From NCBI GenBank assembly GCA_011525805.1, contig WYBR01000011.1:1-59038 (forward strand): a stretch of 59,038 bases of DNA. The letters run 5' to 3'. Below the pieces are notes generated by a model, which did not search any database, had not been told where the DNA came from, and worked only from the letters and a program-made list of their open reading frames with translations. The stretch is from Vicinamibacteraceae bacterium (GTDB lineage: Bacteria > Planctomycetota > Phycisphaerae > Phycisphaerales > UBA5793). Shown here in pieces: positions 18,307 through 29,112 of this stretch (positions within the stretch are counted from its first letter, which is position 1; the number at the start of each line of letters is the position of its first letter). Position numbers and translations under genes: made by a program.

Positions 18307-19445
18307 TGGCACAGACCTCCCGCGACGTTGAGATCGGCCTGAAAGCCCGCGACGCCTACAGCGGCGAGTTTGAGAAACTGAGCAAGCGCATCGAGGGCGT
18401 GCGCCGAGAGACAGCCGCCTACGCCCGCCAGATTTCGGCGCAGACGAAGAGCATGGCCGGCGACGTCGCCCGGAGCATCTTCGGCGTCGAGAAAGGCATG
18501 CGCGCGATCGACGATTCATTCAAGGCCGTCACCACATCCATCGAGGATTTCCGCCGCGGATCAATCACCGCCTTCGACGCCGCGATGCGCAGCGCGGAAG
18601 GCTTCATCGAATCTCTCCAGAAGATCCCGGTTGCCGGTTCCCTCGGCTCACTCCTAGCCCAGGGCGTCGATGCGATCATGCCCGGTTTGAGCATGGCCGA
18701 TGAGGCGCGCAACCGCGCCGCCGTCGATGCGCTCATTGAGCGGACCGCGATCGAGGAGCGAATCGCCAACGAGCGCGAAGCGATTGCCGAGCGGTCCGCC
18801 GCGGCGATCAAGAAGACCGGCGAGGCGATCCGCAAGCAACTCGAGATTGAGTCCATCTCCACTACCGACCGCCTCGGGACCGAAGGCTTCGACCGCCGTA
18901 TGGCACAACTCCGCCAGGAGGAACTCGACCGCTTCGCCGAACTGAAACGGCTGCGCGAGGCGGCTTCCGATGACGCTCAGCGCGCTGAGATCGACCGTCT
19001 CAAGAAACACCTCGGCGATCTCTTTGACCTGCGGTTCCAGGCGCTGCGCGATGAGCAGGCACGGGAAGTCTTCGCGATGCAGGAGGCCCGCCGCGCCGAG
19101 CACGATCGCCACCGCGCCGAACTTGACCGTCGCCTGGAGCGGGAGCGCGAGGCCGCCGCACGCGAAGCGGAGATCCAGCGCCGTGCCCGCGAGGCGGCCG
19201 CCGCGGATGAACGCCTGCGAGCCTTCAATGCGAGTCGGCTGAATCCGGGCATCGAGGCGATCGAGGGCCGCTTCATCACCCGCGCGCCGCAGAGCGCCTT
19301 CGCTGAATCCAACAGCCACGAGGCGCGGCGGATCGCCGAACTCAAGCAACTCATGCGAGAGCACTTGGCCGAGACGAAGCGCACGAACGAGTCCCTCGCC
19401 CGCATCGAGCGCGACAAGACCATCATCCGCGTCGAGAACAACTGA
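18303..19445 (+). CDS. Coiled-coil, tape-measure-like protein
   Basis: This 380-residue protein begins RDVEIGLKARDAYSGEFEKL, a pattern like the start of phage tail tape-measure proteins (modified 'A-D-x-S-x-x-F' helix). It then has a short hydrophobic stretch (VAGSLGSLLAQGVDAIMPGL near 110-130) and a long Arg/Glu/Ala coiled coil (about 150-300). The C-terminus HEARRIAELKQLMREHL is again helical. At 380 residues it is very short for a tape measure, so any tail would be stubby; it may instead be a scaffold. It overlaps the previous gene by ATGA. Confidence 0.6.
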   Translation: MMAQTSRDVEIGLKARDAYSGEFEKLSKRIEGVRRETAAYARQISAQTKSMAGDVARSIFGVEKGMRAIDDSFKAVTTSIEDFRRGSITAFDAAMRSAEGFIESLQKIPVAGSLGSLLAQGVDAIMPGLSMADEARNRAAVDALIERTAIEERIANEREAIAERSAAAIKKTGEAIRKQLEIESISTTDRLGTEGFDRRMAQLRQEELDRFAELKRLREAASDDAQRAEIDRLKKHLGDLFDLRFQALRDEQAREVFAMQEARRAEHDRHRAELDRRLEREREAAAREAEIQRRAREAAAADERLRAFNASRLNPGIEAIEGRFITRAPQSAFAESNSHEARRIAELKQLMREHLAETKRTNESLARIERDKTIIRVENN

Positions 19446-19458
19446 CCGCCCGGCGCGA

Positions 19459-19497
19459 GTGATACGCTACCTCGCGCCCGACCGTATCAATGATACG
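19459..19497. promoter_or_regulatory. Right-end candidate integrase arm sites
   Basis: The palindrome CGTATCA-a-TGATACG (19483-19497) and an extra half-site GTGATACG (19459-19466) match the left-end palindrome at 9747-9762. Paired sites at both ends of an integrase element are typical of arm-type binding sites for Int or Xis. Confidence 0.5.
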
Positions 19498-19526
19498 AAA
19501 CGGCGCGAAAAGTGGGGCAATGAGGG

Positions 19527-19555
19527 TTGACATACAACCGCCTCACCCTTATTAT
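19527..19555 (+). promoter_or_regulatory. Outward sigma70-type promoter at the right end of the element
   Basis: TTGACA (19527-19532), a 17-bp spacer and TATTAT (19550-19555) make the best promoter match I noticed in the window. GGTTG-acata-CAACC overlaps the -35 box as a possible operator. It points out of the element 38 bp before attR. In the integrated state it has no gene to drive, but after circularisation it would face the integrase gene. Confidence 0.6.
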
Positions 19556-19592
19556 TTCATTGAGGAACGCCGATTGGCAGAATCGGGCCGGG

Positions 19593-19634
19593 TTCGTAAT
19601 GCGCAGGTCGTGGGTTCGAGTCCCACTGGTGGCT
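19593..19634 (+). repeat. attR core (42 bp), tRNA-Thr 3' fragment
   Basis: It is identical to 9629-9670 and followed by TTTTTTG, which is probably the original terminator of the tRNA gene. It lacks the acceptor and D arms and is therefore not a functional tRNA. Confidence 0.95.
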
Positions 19635-19809
19635 TTTTTGTTGCGCGCGGGCTGGCGGCCGCGTGCCCGCGAAAAACGCGGCCGATCCGGGATTCCCGCT
19701 GGAAGAGAAGACGCCGCACCTCCCGGCATGATCGTGCTCGCTTCGACGGGACGACTCCGGTCGGAACGCCGCGAGCGGCCGAGGATGTTCCCGCAGCGCC
19801 TCGGTCTGA

Positions 19810-20931
19810 TCACCTGATCCGTGCGACTCCAGCGCGCCCATCCGGACCTGACATCCAGACGGCTTCTCCATTCGGAGTGGTGTCGAGCGCGTGCCAGGGC
19901 GTGTCATCCACGGCCGTCCAACTGTTCCCGGCGTCCGTGGAAACATCCAGCCCATAGGGACCGACGGCGAGGGCGACGGTCAGACCAAGAGCCGGAAACG
20001 CGGCGACCGAACTCGAGTAGCCGCGCGGCCCAGGCCCATCGGGCTGAACCCACGTCAGGCCGCGGTCAGAGGAGACAGCCCGGTGCGCCTCCGCCCTGTC
20101 GGGCCGGAGGTAGTCGCCCCCGACCGCTACGATGCAACTCTCGCCCAGCAGGGCGAGTGAGAAGATGCCGGCGGAAGCGGAAGACGCGATCGGTGTCTGA
20201 ACGTACCTCCATTCCCCCGTCTCCGGCACAAGGCTGATCACTCTGGCGCGTCCAAGCGAGGTCTCGCCGCCGAGGCCGATGTAGATGTACACTCCATCGA
20301 GCGCCAGTGCGGAATTGGAGGCGGCGAATCCGACTTCGTTCGGAAGGGCCTTCGGGGCGAGTGCTCCCTGCAAGCGATGCCATGTCTCACCCCAATCGCC
20401 GGAGACCATGACTTGAAGCTCCTCTCCCAGAGGATCGCCAAACGCCACGCCGAACTCTTGCAGGTCGAATCGCATGGCGTTGAAGAACACCTCCGGGCGC
20501 TTGTCCTCGAAAGTGAGCCTCCACGTCTTGCCGCCGTTGCCTGTCATGTAGGCGCGGGCGGGCGAGCCGGCGCTGAGCACGATCGCCACGTCCTCGTAGA
20601 AGGCGTGGATACACCTGAAATCGAGACTCTCTGCGCCCGGTACGCTGACGTTCTCCCATCGCTTGCCGCCGTCCGTGGTGCGCAGGACGGTGCCCCCCGT
20701 GCCGCTCACCCATGCCACGCGCTCATCGATGCCGCAGACGCCGCGCAGAGAAGCGTTCGATCCCGTCTCAAACCCCTCCCACGTCGCGGCGAGCAGCCGC
20801 CGGGCCGGAGCGGACTCGCTCGGCGGCGGTGAGGGCTCGACTCCGCTTGTGGCGGACTCATCCGCCGGCGCGGCGCAGCCCGCGAGGAGCGAGCAGAGGG
20901 CAACGAGGAGGATTCGACGCTTCGACGGCAT
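19810..20931 (-). CDS. Lipoprotein with Ycf48/BNR-type beta-propeller
   Basis: ATG 20931 gives a 373-residue lipoprotein with a lipobox (LVALCSLLAGC). The upstream open frame overlaps tRNA-Sec and is not used. Repeats of the type TTDGGKRWENVSVP, TGNGGKTWRLTF, SGDWGETWHRL and STDAGNSWTAV are Asp-box/BNR strands of a Ycf48-like propeller. Such proteins are anchored outside the cell membrane and have assembly or hydrolase-related roles; the function here is unknown. It is the last gene of the minus-strand group, and its end lies 175 bp from attR. Confidence 0.8.
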   Translation of the reverse strand: MPSKRRILLVALCSLLAGCAAPADESATSGVEPSPPPSESAPARRLLAATWEGFETGSNASLRGVCGIDERVAWVSGTGGTVLRTTDGGKRWENVSVPGAESLDFRCIHAFYEDVAIVLSAGSPARAYMTGNGGKTWRLTFEDKRPEVFFNAMRFDLQEFGVAFGDPLGEELQVMVSGDWGETWHRLQGALAPKALPNEVGFAASNSALALDGVYIYIGLGGETSLGRARVISLVPETGEWRYVQTPIASSASAGIFSLALLGESCIVAVGGDYLRPDRAEAHRAVSSDRGLTWVQPDGPGPRGYSSSVAAFPALGLTVALAVGPYGLDVSTDAGNSWTAVDDTPWHALDTTPNGEAVWMSGPDGRAGVARIR

Positions 20932-20975
20932 GAGCCGCGTCTCCGCCGCCAACATGCGAGATGCGGCGGGCGAAC

Positions 20976-21071
20976 GGGAGTGGATGGGAATCGAACCCAC
21001 CTGGAGCCTGTTTTCCAGACACCACAACGGGTTTGAAGCCCGTGACCGCCACCAGGCGTGCTGACACTCCC
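20976..21071 (-). tRNA. selC: tRNA-Sec (TCA anticodon)
   Basis: This 96-nt minus-strand tRNA has acceptor arms GGGAGTG/CACTCCC, an anticodon stem-loop ACGGGC-TTCAAA-CCCGT (anticodon TCA) and a long variable arm, with T arm GTGGG-TTCGATT-CCCAT. The long variable arm, extended acceptor and UCA anticodon mark selenocysteine tRNA. No CCA is encoded. It lies 50 bp behind selA, so selB, selA and selC are contiguous. Confidence 0.95.
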
Positions 21072-21121
21072 GGGTTGTCCGCGCCGTGCGGCGACGCGCA
21101 GCGCGCCTGAGAGATTAGGGC

Positions 21122-22614
21122 TCAGGAGGCGTGCGGGCCAATCGCCGCGCGGATCGCCTCGACGAAGCGTTCATCCTCATCGTCGAAGATCGACCGCAGG
21201 TCGCAAAGCAGGGCATCATCGCGGATGCGAGCGACGACGGTGATCGCTCCGGTCCGCAGGCGCCGGGCGAGTTCGCCGGGGTTCACTTCCTCCACCGCGA
21301 TCTGCACCGCGATGCTCTCGATCGCCTGCGCGGGGACGGACCCGCCGCCGACATACGCGGTCGAGGGCACGATCTGAACGTCCGCGACGCCGTCGATGGC
21401 GGCCAGTTGCTCGACGAGACGGCCCGCGCGGGCGCGGAGATGATCAAGCGAGACGCCCAGTGCCCGCCACACGGGCAGGTCGCGCTGCACGCGCACGATG
21501 TCCTGGTGGATCTGGAGCGTGGCGCCGAGCGCGGCGAGGGTGTACTTGTCCACGCGCAGGGCCCGCATGAGCGGATTGGCGTCGATGCGGTCGATGAGGT
21601 CGCGCCGGCCGATGATGAGGCCGCACTGCGGACCGCCGAGGAGTTTGTCGCCGCTGAAAAGAACGATGTCCGCGCCGGCTTGGATCGACGAGCGCGCCTC
21701 CGGCTCGCCCGCGGGAAGCAGCGCTGACTCCTCGGCGTTGAGCGCCCCCGAGCCGATGTCGTGAATCACGGGCAGGCCGCGATCGCGCCCAAGTGCGGCG
21801 AGTTCGCCGATCTCGACGGCGGCGGTAAAGCCTTCGATGCGGTAGTTCGACGCATGCGCCTTGAGAATCGCGCCGGTTGTTTCGTCGATGGCGCGTTCGT
21901 AGTCGCTCAGGCGCGTCTTGTTGGTGGTCCCGACTTCGTGGAGGATCGCTCCGCCGGCCTCGATGACTTCGGGCAGTCGGAAGGAGCCGCCGATTTCGAT
22001 GAGTTCGCCGCGCGACACGATGACCCGCCGGCCGCGGGAAAGCGTCGCCAGCACGAGCAGGAGCGCCGCGGCGTTGTTGTTCACGACCACCGCCGCCTCG
22101 CAGCCCGTCAGGCGCACGAGGAGGCGCTCGACGACGCTCCGCCGCTTGCCGCGGCCGCCGGTTCCGAGGTCGAGTTCGACGGGCGCGTAGCCGCCGGCGA
22201 CGTCGGCGAGCGCGTCGACCGCGGCCTCGGCCAGCGGCGCCCGGCCGAGTCCGGTGTGCAGGAGAATCCCCGTGGCGTTGATCGCCCGGCGCAGCGGCGG
22301 ACGCTCCTCAATCTCGAGTTGTGCGGCGATCTCGTGGAGGAGCCGCTCCTCGACAAGTCGGGCGTCGAGCGGGCGCGCGGCAGCGGCGCCCGCGCGGAAG
22401 CGCTCCACCGCGTCGCGCGCGGCCTCAACCATCACGGCGCGCGGCACGCGACGCGACCAGCCTTCCGCTTCGAGCGATTCGACCAACCGATGGATCGGGG
22501 GGATCGATCGCAGCGCTTCGCCGGCTCCCGCGGCGGGCGCTGCCGGAATCGCACTCGTCGTCTGCCGATCACTCATGCCGCACTCCTTCATCGCGCCGCC
22601 GCGCGGATGAACAT

Positions 22615-22618
<4 letters not shown>
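21122..22618 (-). CDS. selA: L-seryl-tRNA(Sec) selenium transferase
   Basis: SelA converts Ser-tRNA(Sec) to Sec-tRNA(Sec) with selenophosphate, using pyridoxal phosphate. The 498-residue protein shows INATGILLHTGLGRAPL, ELDLGTGGRGKR, VVNNNAAALLLVL, VIVSRGELIEIGGSFR and the PLP-lysine motif SGDKLLGGPQCG near residue 325. The start is GTG 22618, whose GTGA overlaps the selB stop, so translation is coupled. Its partner tRNA gene lies directly downstream. Confidence 0.96.
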
Positions 22619-24591
<1,973 letters not shown>

Positions 24592-24643
24592 GGCGGAACT
24601 GTACGGAGGCTCCGGCGCGCGGGCCGTGCGACCTCACTGGAGG

Positions 24644-25570
24644 TCATGGGACGGCCGCGAGGAGCCAGTAGGCCACGGGGCCGGCGAGCAGGGGGGAGTC
24701 GAGGACATCGAGCACGCCGCCAAAGCCCGGCAGGAGGCGCGAGGAATCCTTCAGCCCCGCGTCGCGCTTGAACAGGCTCGCCATGAGGTCGCCGATCTGC
24801 CCGGCGACGGCCAGCAGCGCCCCGGCGAGCGCGGCGTATGCGGCGCTGAAGGAGTGGTCGTAGACCAGCCGGCCTCCGATGACGACCGGCTCGAGGGATC
24901 GGCCCCACCACGCGAGGAGCGAAGCGACGCACACGGCGAGGACGATGCCGCCGAGCAGTCCTTCCCAGGTCTTGCCGGGGCTGAGCCAGGGGATGAGTTT
25001 GTGGCGTCCGATGGCGCGGCCGGTGAAGTAGGCGCCGATGTCGCAACTCTTGGTGATGAGCACGATGGCCAGGACCACCCACGCCGACTCCCATCGCCGG
25101 ATCGAAAGCAGGAAGCCGAGCATGAACCCAAGGTAGATCATGCCGAACATCGTCCCGCCGGCGGCGGCGACGACGCCCTCGACGCGCCTCTCGCGGCTGA
25201 ACCAGAACAGCGCGAGCAGGAACATGGCAACCAGCGCCGTGCCGACGATGGCGACCGCCTGCGCGGCGTCGGTCGAGTAGGGCATCGCGAAGTGCAGCAG
25301 CAGGCCGAGTTCGGCGGCGAAGCAGGTCAGCCAGGTGCGGGCTCGAACGTCGTTGGCCCGGAGGATTCGCGTCAGTTCCCACGCTGCAAATGGGATCACG
25401 CCCACTGACAGCCCCAGCAGCGCCAGACCCGACGGAAGGTAGGAGCGGCCTCCGAAGAGGTCGCTCCACGCGCCGCTGAGCACGACGTAGTCAAGCCGGC
25501 TGTCCACCCAGAAGATGAGCAGCAGCGCCGCGATGAAGATGGTTCCGAAGATGAGCCGGAAGCGGAGCAA
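24644..25570 (-). CDS. cdsA: Phosphatidate cytidylyltransferase
   Basis: CdsA makes CDP-diacylglycerol from phosphatidate and CTP for phospholipid synthesis in the cytoplasmic membrane. The 308-residue protein has about eight membrane segments and the family signature near the C-terminus ([21 protein letters not shown] then VLDVLDS). The usual PGHGGxxDRxDS reads [12 protein letters not shown] here, with two substitutions in otherwise conserved positions. It lies between birA and selB on the same strand. Confidence 0.9.
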   Translation of the reverse strand: MLRFRLIFGTIFIAALLLIFWVDSRLDYVVLSGAWSDLFGGRSYLPSGLALLGLSVGVIPFAAWELTRILRANDVRARTWLTCFAAELGLLLHFAMPYSTDAAQAVAIVGTALVAMFLLALFWFSRERRVEGVVAAAGGTMFGMIYLGFMLGFLLSIRRWESAWVVLAIVLITKSCDIGAYFTGRAIGRHKLIPWLSPGKTWEGLLGGIVLAVCVASLLAWWGRSLEPVVIGGRLVYDHSFSAAYAALAGALLAVAGQIGDLMASLFKRDAGLKDSSRLLPGFGGVLDVLDSPLLAGPVAYWLLAAVP

Positions 25571-25651
25571 GGCCCAACGATAGGAACTCGGTCCGGCATC
25601 GACGAAGCATCCGATCCAGCGCTGCCGGGCGCGGGCGGAAAGGACGCCTGC

Positions 25652-26395
25652 TCACGGCGCCAGGCTCGTCAACGCGGCGGGCAGCGTTCGCAGACCATCG
25701 GGCGTGTGCACGCGCAGCCCCGCCAGCGGATCGACCCGCTCGACGACGCCCGTGATGCGCTCGCCTCCCAGCAGAAACACCCGCGTGGTGCCGGCGAGCA
25801 GGTCGCGCGGCGCGAACGCGGCAGCGAGTTCGGCGTCGCATCGTCTGAGCGTCGAAATCAGGCCCGCCGCGACCTCGGCGGTGACGTGGATGCGATCGAC
25901 CGCCGCCCCGGTCAACTGCCGCAGACTGATGGCGGCGTCCGCGAGTTCCGATGGCCAGGTGATCTGATTGACGTTGACCCCCACGCCGACGAGTGCGACA
26001 TCGTCGATTTGCTCGATGAGGATGCCGGCGAGTTTGCGGCCCTCGGCCATCACGTCGTTGGGCCAGCGAATGCCCAGCGGCCGACCGGCGAGTCGCTCCG
26101 CCGCCTCGCAGACGGCGACGCCGGCGGCCAGTGCGAGGCGCTCGGGCGGCTGAGGCGCCACGCTGAGCGTCAGCGCGACGCCCTCGCCGCGATCGTCCGC
26201 CCAGCGCCGTCCGAGGCGGCCGCGACCGGACGTCTGGCGCAGCGCCGTCACGAGACATCCGGGACGGTCGCCGGCAAGGCGTCGGCACTCATCCTGCGTC
26301 GAGCGCGCCTCGTCGAGTACGACGATCCGGGTGAGCGGCGCTGCGTCGCGCAGCGCCGCGCTCAACGCCTCGCTCCACGCCGACGCCCCGGTCAT
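25652..26395 (-). CDS. birA: Biotin--[acetyl-CoA-carboxylase] ligase, catalytic-only form
   Basis: This enzyme attaches biotin to the carboxyl carrier protein. The 247-residue protein has the ligase motifs TSGRGRLGRRW, IRWPNDVM, KLAGILIE and GVGVNVN. There is no N-terminal helix-turn-helix, so it should not act as a biotin repressor. Its ATG overlaps the nadC stop by 4 bp, indicating coupling. Confidence 0.92.
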   Translation of the reverse strand: MTGASAWSEALSAALRDAAPLTRIVVLDEARSTQDECRRLAGDRPGCLVTALRQTSGRGRLGRRWADDRGEGVALTLSVAPQPPERLALAAGVAVCEAAERLAGRPLGIRWPNDVMAEGRKLAGILIEQIDDVALVGVGVNVNQITWPSELADAAISLRQLTGAAVDRIHVTAEVAAGLISTLRRCDAELAAAFAPRDLLAGTTRVFLLGGERITGVVERVDPLAGLRVHTPDGLRTLPAALTSLAP

Positions 26396-27318
26396 GCGAA
26401 GTCCAGTCCGAGGTCAAGATGAGCGGCCGAATGCGTCAGGGCGCCGACGGCGATGCGGTCCACTCCCGTCTCGGCGATGCGCGCGACGGAGTCGAGCGTG
26501 ACCCCGCCCGAGGCTTCGAGTTCGATCTGAGGATGCCTCGCGTCGCGGAGTTTCACCGCCTCGACGAGGTCCCTGGGCGGCATGTTGTCGAGCAGGATGA
26601 CGTCGATGATCCCCGGCGCGCAGTCCAGAACCGCGCGCAACTGCGCGAGTGAATCGACTTCGACCTCAACGAAGCGCAGGGCGAATTCCTCCCGCGCCGC
26701 GGCAAGGCGCTCGCTGAGCCAGCGCGTGACTTCCGAGGCGTTGACCTGCGCGAGATGATTGTCCTTGACGAGGACGGCGTCGTAGAGGCCCAGGCGGTGG
26801 CACAGCCCGCCGCCGCAGCGCACCGCGTACTTCTCCAGACCGCGCCACCCCGGCGTGGTCTTGCGCGTGTCGAAGATGCGGGCGCCTGAGCCGCTGACCG
26901 CCTGCACGAAGCGCTGGGTCAGCGAGGCGATTCCGCTCAGATGGCAAAGGAGATTGAGCAGAGGCCGCTCGACGGCGAGCACTTCGTCCAGCCGGCCTCG
27001 GAGCACGCCGACGACCGCGCCCTTCTCGACGCGCCCGCCGTCGCGCACGGGCGCTTCGAACGTCGCGCTGCTGCCGTAGGCCTCGATGAGGGCGGGCGCG
27101 GCGGCGGAGCCGGCGATCGTGCCTCCCTCGCGCGCCAGCACATTGGCTGAGACGCGCCCGGGGGCGAGTTGCAGGCATTGCGTCGTGACGTCTCCGACGC
27201 GGCCGAGGTCTTCCTCGCGCGCCAGTTCGAAGAGAGCGCGCAGCAGCGGCGCCGGATTGAGCAGGTGAAACGCCCGGTCGAGGGGCGCGGCGTTGATGTC
27301 GGCGGGGGCGGGAATCAT
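26392..27318 (-). CDS. nadC: Nicotinate-nucleotide pyrophosphorylase (carboxylating)
   Basis: NadC makes nicotinate mononucleotide from quinolinate and PRPP in NAD synthesis. The 308-residue protein carries FDTRKTTPGWRGLEKYAV, GGGLCHRLGLYDAVLVKDNH and the late EASGGVTLDSVARIAETGVD motif. It is full length for the family and overlaps birA, a common pairing. Confidence 0.94.
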   Translation of the reverse strand: MIPAPADINAAPLDRAFHLLNPAPLLRALFELAREEDLGRVGDVTTQCLQLAPGRVSANVLAREGGTIAGSAAAPALIEAYGSSATFEAPVRDGGRVEKGAVVGVLRGRLDEVLAVERPLLNLLCHLSGIASLTQRFVQAVSGSGARIFDTRKTTPGWRGLEKYAVRCGGGLCHRLGLYDAVLVKDNHLAQVNASEVTRWLSERLAAAREEFALRFVEVEVDSLAQLRAVLDCAPGIIDVILLDNMPPRDLVEAVKLRDARHPQIELEASGGVTLDSVARIAETGVDRIAVGALTHSAAHLDLGLDFA

Positions 27319-27352
27319 CCGTCAAAGTGTAGTGGGGGCGCGTCCGCGACGG

Positions 27353-28156
27353 TCAGGACGGAGCGGCCGCGAGCAGCGTTACCTGAAAGTCGCGCGGCCC
27401 GACGGGCGTCAACCGGACCCGGTCGCCGGGCCGGGCGCCGTGGCGGGCGAACCAGCCCCGCCACGCGCGGCTGCGGAAGATGCTCCGGCGGCGCACGATG
27501 TCGGTCTCGATCACGCCGGCGCCGTCGAGGTGGAGGCGAAGCGGCCTTCCCGCCTGGGCGCGAGTCGGCCCGCCCAGCGCATCGGCGGGGAAGCGGTCGA
27601 TGTGGCCGGTCAGGTAGATGTGCCCGTGGCGCAGGTTGCCTTCGGTGAGTGCGATGATCAGGTCTCCGCCCGGCAGCGGCGCCGGCGATTCGCCGCGCTG
27701 CGGCGCGTTCGAGGTCGCCCGCGTCTTTGCCTCCGCGCGAACCGCGCACGCCGGATAAACATCCGCGCTCTCGGGCAGGCACTGCCACGCGACGCCGTGG
27801 TGCGGCCTCATGCGCGGGCCGAAGCGCACCTGCTCCACCTCGCGCAGCCACAGGAGCGTGCAGAAGCGGCAGTCGCGCCGCGCGCTCCAGAAGGCGGGCT
27901 CCGCGCCGATCCACTCGTTGTAATCGCGGCGGAGGCGAGCCAGATCGACCGGCTTCAGATCGCCCATGAACAACACGTGGTCCACCACGGCCGTGGCGCG
28001 GAATGGACCGCCGGACTGCTTGAAGTACAGCCGCTCTCCGACCTCAACGGCCTCGAACGGCGCGCGGCTGGTTCGCGTCAGGCGCATCTCGATCGTCTTG
28101 CGACCTTCGAGGATCGCCTCGAGATAGGGCGTCTGGAGGATGGCGACGTGGATCAT
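27353..28156 (-). CDS. ASCH-domain protein with second C-terminal barrel-like domain
   Basis: The N-terminus of this 267-residue protein (VAILQTPYLEAILEGRKTIE then MRLTRTSRAPF, then VGERLYFKQSGG) matches ASCH domains, PUA-like barrels that bind RNA or modified nucleotides. A CRFC pair lies near residue 95, followed by HHGVAWQCLP. After a linker, the C-terminal 90 residues (HIDRFPADALGG, TDIVRRRSIFRSRAWRGWF, RPGDRVRLTPV) look like a B3/EcoRII-N-type pseudo-barrel. A two-barrel architecture suggests nucleic-acid recognition, possibly of modified bases. No nuclease or methylase motif is visible. It stands 34 bp upstream of nadC. Confidence 0.65.
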   Translation of the reverse strand: MIHVAILQTPYLEAILEGRKTIEMRLTRTSRAPFEAVEVGERLYFKQSGGPFRATAVVDHVLFMGDLKPVDLARLRRDYNEWIGAEPAFWSARRDCRFCTLLWLREVEQVRFGPRMRPHHGVAWQCLPESADVYPACAVRAEAKTRATSNAPQRGESPAPLPGGDLIIALTEGNLRHGHIYLTGHIDRFPADALGGPTRAQAGRPLRLHLDGAGVIETDIVRRRSIFRSRAWRGWFARHGARPGDRVRLTPVGPRDFQVTLLAAAPS

Positions 28157-28246
28157 TCGCGGCTCCGGATCGCTCAGGGGCGGATCATTCTAACGCCAGG
28201 TGGCTCCTGGTCGGCCGGGGCGCCGGCCCGGGAGATTCCGGGTCGA

Positions 28247-29023
28247 TCAGTCGAGGTCGAAGTAGCGGTTGTGCTCCGGGCCGAACCAGCCGATGCGCTG
28301 CTCGCGCATTTGCGCTTCGCTCACGCCGTAGATGTTGCCGCGCGTGAAGGTCAGCCGTTCCCGGCCGACGTGTCCATCGGCCCAGGCGACGGCGGCCTCG
28401 CTGCCGTGGCGGAAGTGGATCGAGGGATCGAGGGCGTGGCTGGAGCCGCGCTGCCGCGGCGGCTCGGCGAAACTGTATTCGATCAGGCGCAGCGCCGGGA
28501 CGGGCATCGCCAGCGCCGCATCCGCGAACATGACGGTCTCGGCCGGGCGGGCGATGGAGGAGAGCCGCACGCCGGTGTCGTCGCGACCGTCTTCGCGCAC
28601 GCCGAGGTAGGCGTTGTTGTAGCCATAGCCGCCGCACCCGGCCTCGAAGTCGATGCCGGGGAGTCGCGGCCCCGGGCGGAAAGACGGACACCGGCGCACA
28701 GCGCCTTCCGGGCCGAGATAGGGTGAGAGCGGGCCGCCGCGCGGCTCGAAAGGCTCGCTCGCCTCGCGCCGCGCGCCGAACCATCTCTCGAGATTGCGAT
28801 CGAAGCGCGCTGCGCCGGGAGCGAAGCGGCCGTTGTTGGCGGTCGCGTACGCTGCGTTCGCCAGGTGCAACTGCCGGAGATTCGAAGCGCAGGCGCTGCG
28901 CTGCGCCGCGAGCCGCGCACTTCGCAGCGCCGGCAGCAGCAGGCTCATGAGCAGAGCCGCGATCGCCATGACGACGAGCAACTCGACAAGCGAGAACGCT
29001 CCGCGAACTCCCCTTGGCCGCAT
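28247..29023 (-). CDS. H-x9-DG type pseudopilin in the riboswitch-controlled operon
   Basis: ATG 29023 ([20 protein letters not shown]) gives 258 residues with a class III signal (GAFSLVE, Glu at +5) and a hydrophobic helix. Residues 45-75 are helical, and the rest is a globular domain with the planctomycete/verrucomicrobial marker [17 protein letters not shown]. It is the third gene behind the cobalamin riboswitch, 89 bp after the preceding stop, so it may be co-expressed with the two surface proteins. The role is unknown; a pseudopilus-linked export or uptake role is possible. Confidence 0.8.
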   Translation of the reverse strand: MRPRGVRGAFSLVELLVVMAIAALLMSLLLPALRSARLAAQRSACASNLRQLHLANAAYATANNGRFAPGAARFDRNLERWFGARREASEPFEPRGGPLSPYLGPEGAVRRCPSFRPGPRLPGIDFEAGCGGYGYNNAYLGVREDGRDDTGVRLSSIARPAETVMFADAALAMPVPALRLIEYSFAEPPRQRGSSHALDPSIHFRHGSEAAVAWADGHVGRERLTFTRGNIYGVSEAQMREQRIGWFGPEHNRYFDLD

Positions 29024-29112
29024 AGCGGACGCAATGGGACCAGCGAAGTGTCCCGCCGATCCTCTCGCCCTCTTGCGTCTTCTGAGCCTCTTTGCGGCCA
29101 TTCAACTGCCCT

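Larger units (their letters stand above)
9629..19634 (+). mobile_element. 10-kb tRNA-Thr-integrated phage-like element (satellite candidate)
   Basis: Identical 42-bp direct repeats bound the element, and a tyrosine integrase lies next to the left repeat. Nearly all genes run on the plus strand with short gaps or 4-bp overlaps. The content is integrase, two zinc-ribbon proteins, two unknowns, a DUF1580-like protein, a Toprim-RecA-like replication protein, an origin-like spacer, a second HTH protein, a protease-capsid fusion and a tape-measure-like coiled coil. There is no recognisable terminase, portal, tail fibre, lysis or repressor gene. Known phage satellites share the integrase-replication-module plan. 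Calling this one a satellite is inference; a degraded prophage is the alternative, but no gene looks broken. Confidence 0.85.

Noticed and set aside
19593-19634. Possible second tRNA-Thr at attR
   Set aside because: Only the 3' part from the anticodon loop onward is present; the acceptor and D arms are missing.
19810-21027. Longer start of the Ycf48-like lipoprotein gene at 21027
   Set aside because: The extension runs through tRNA-Sec; ATG 20931 gives a proper lipoprotein signal.
27293-28726. 477-codon plus-strand open frame
   Set aside because: It spans the antisense of the ASCH protein and pseudopilin genes and has no domain signature.
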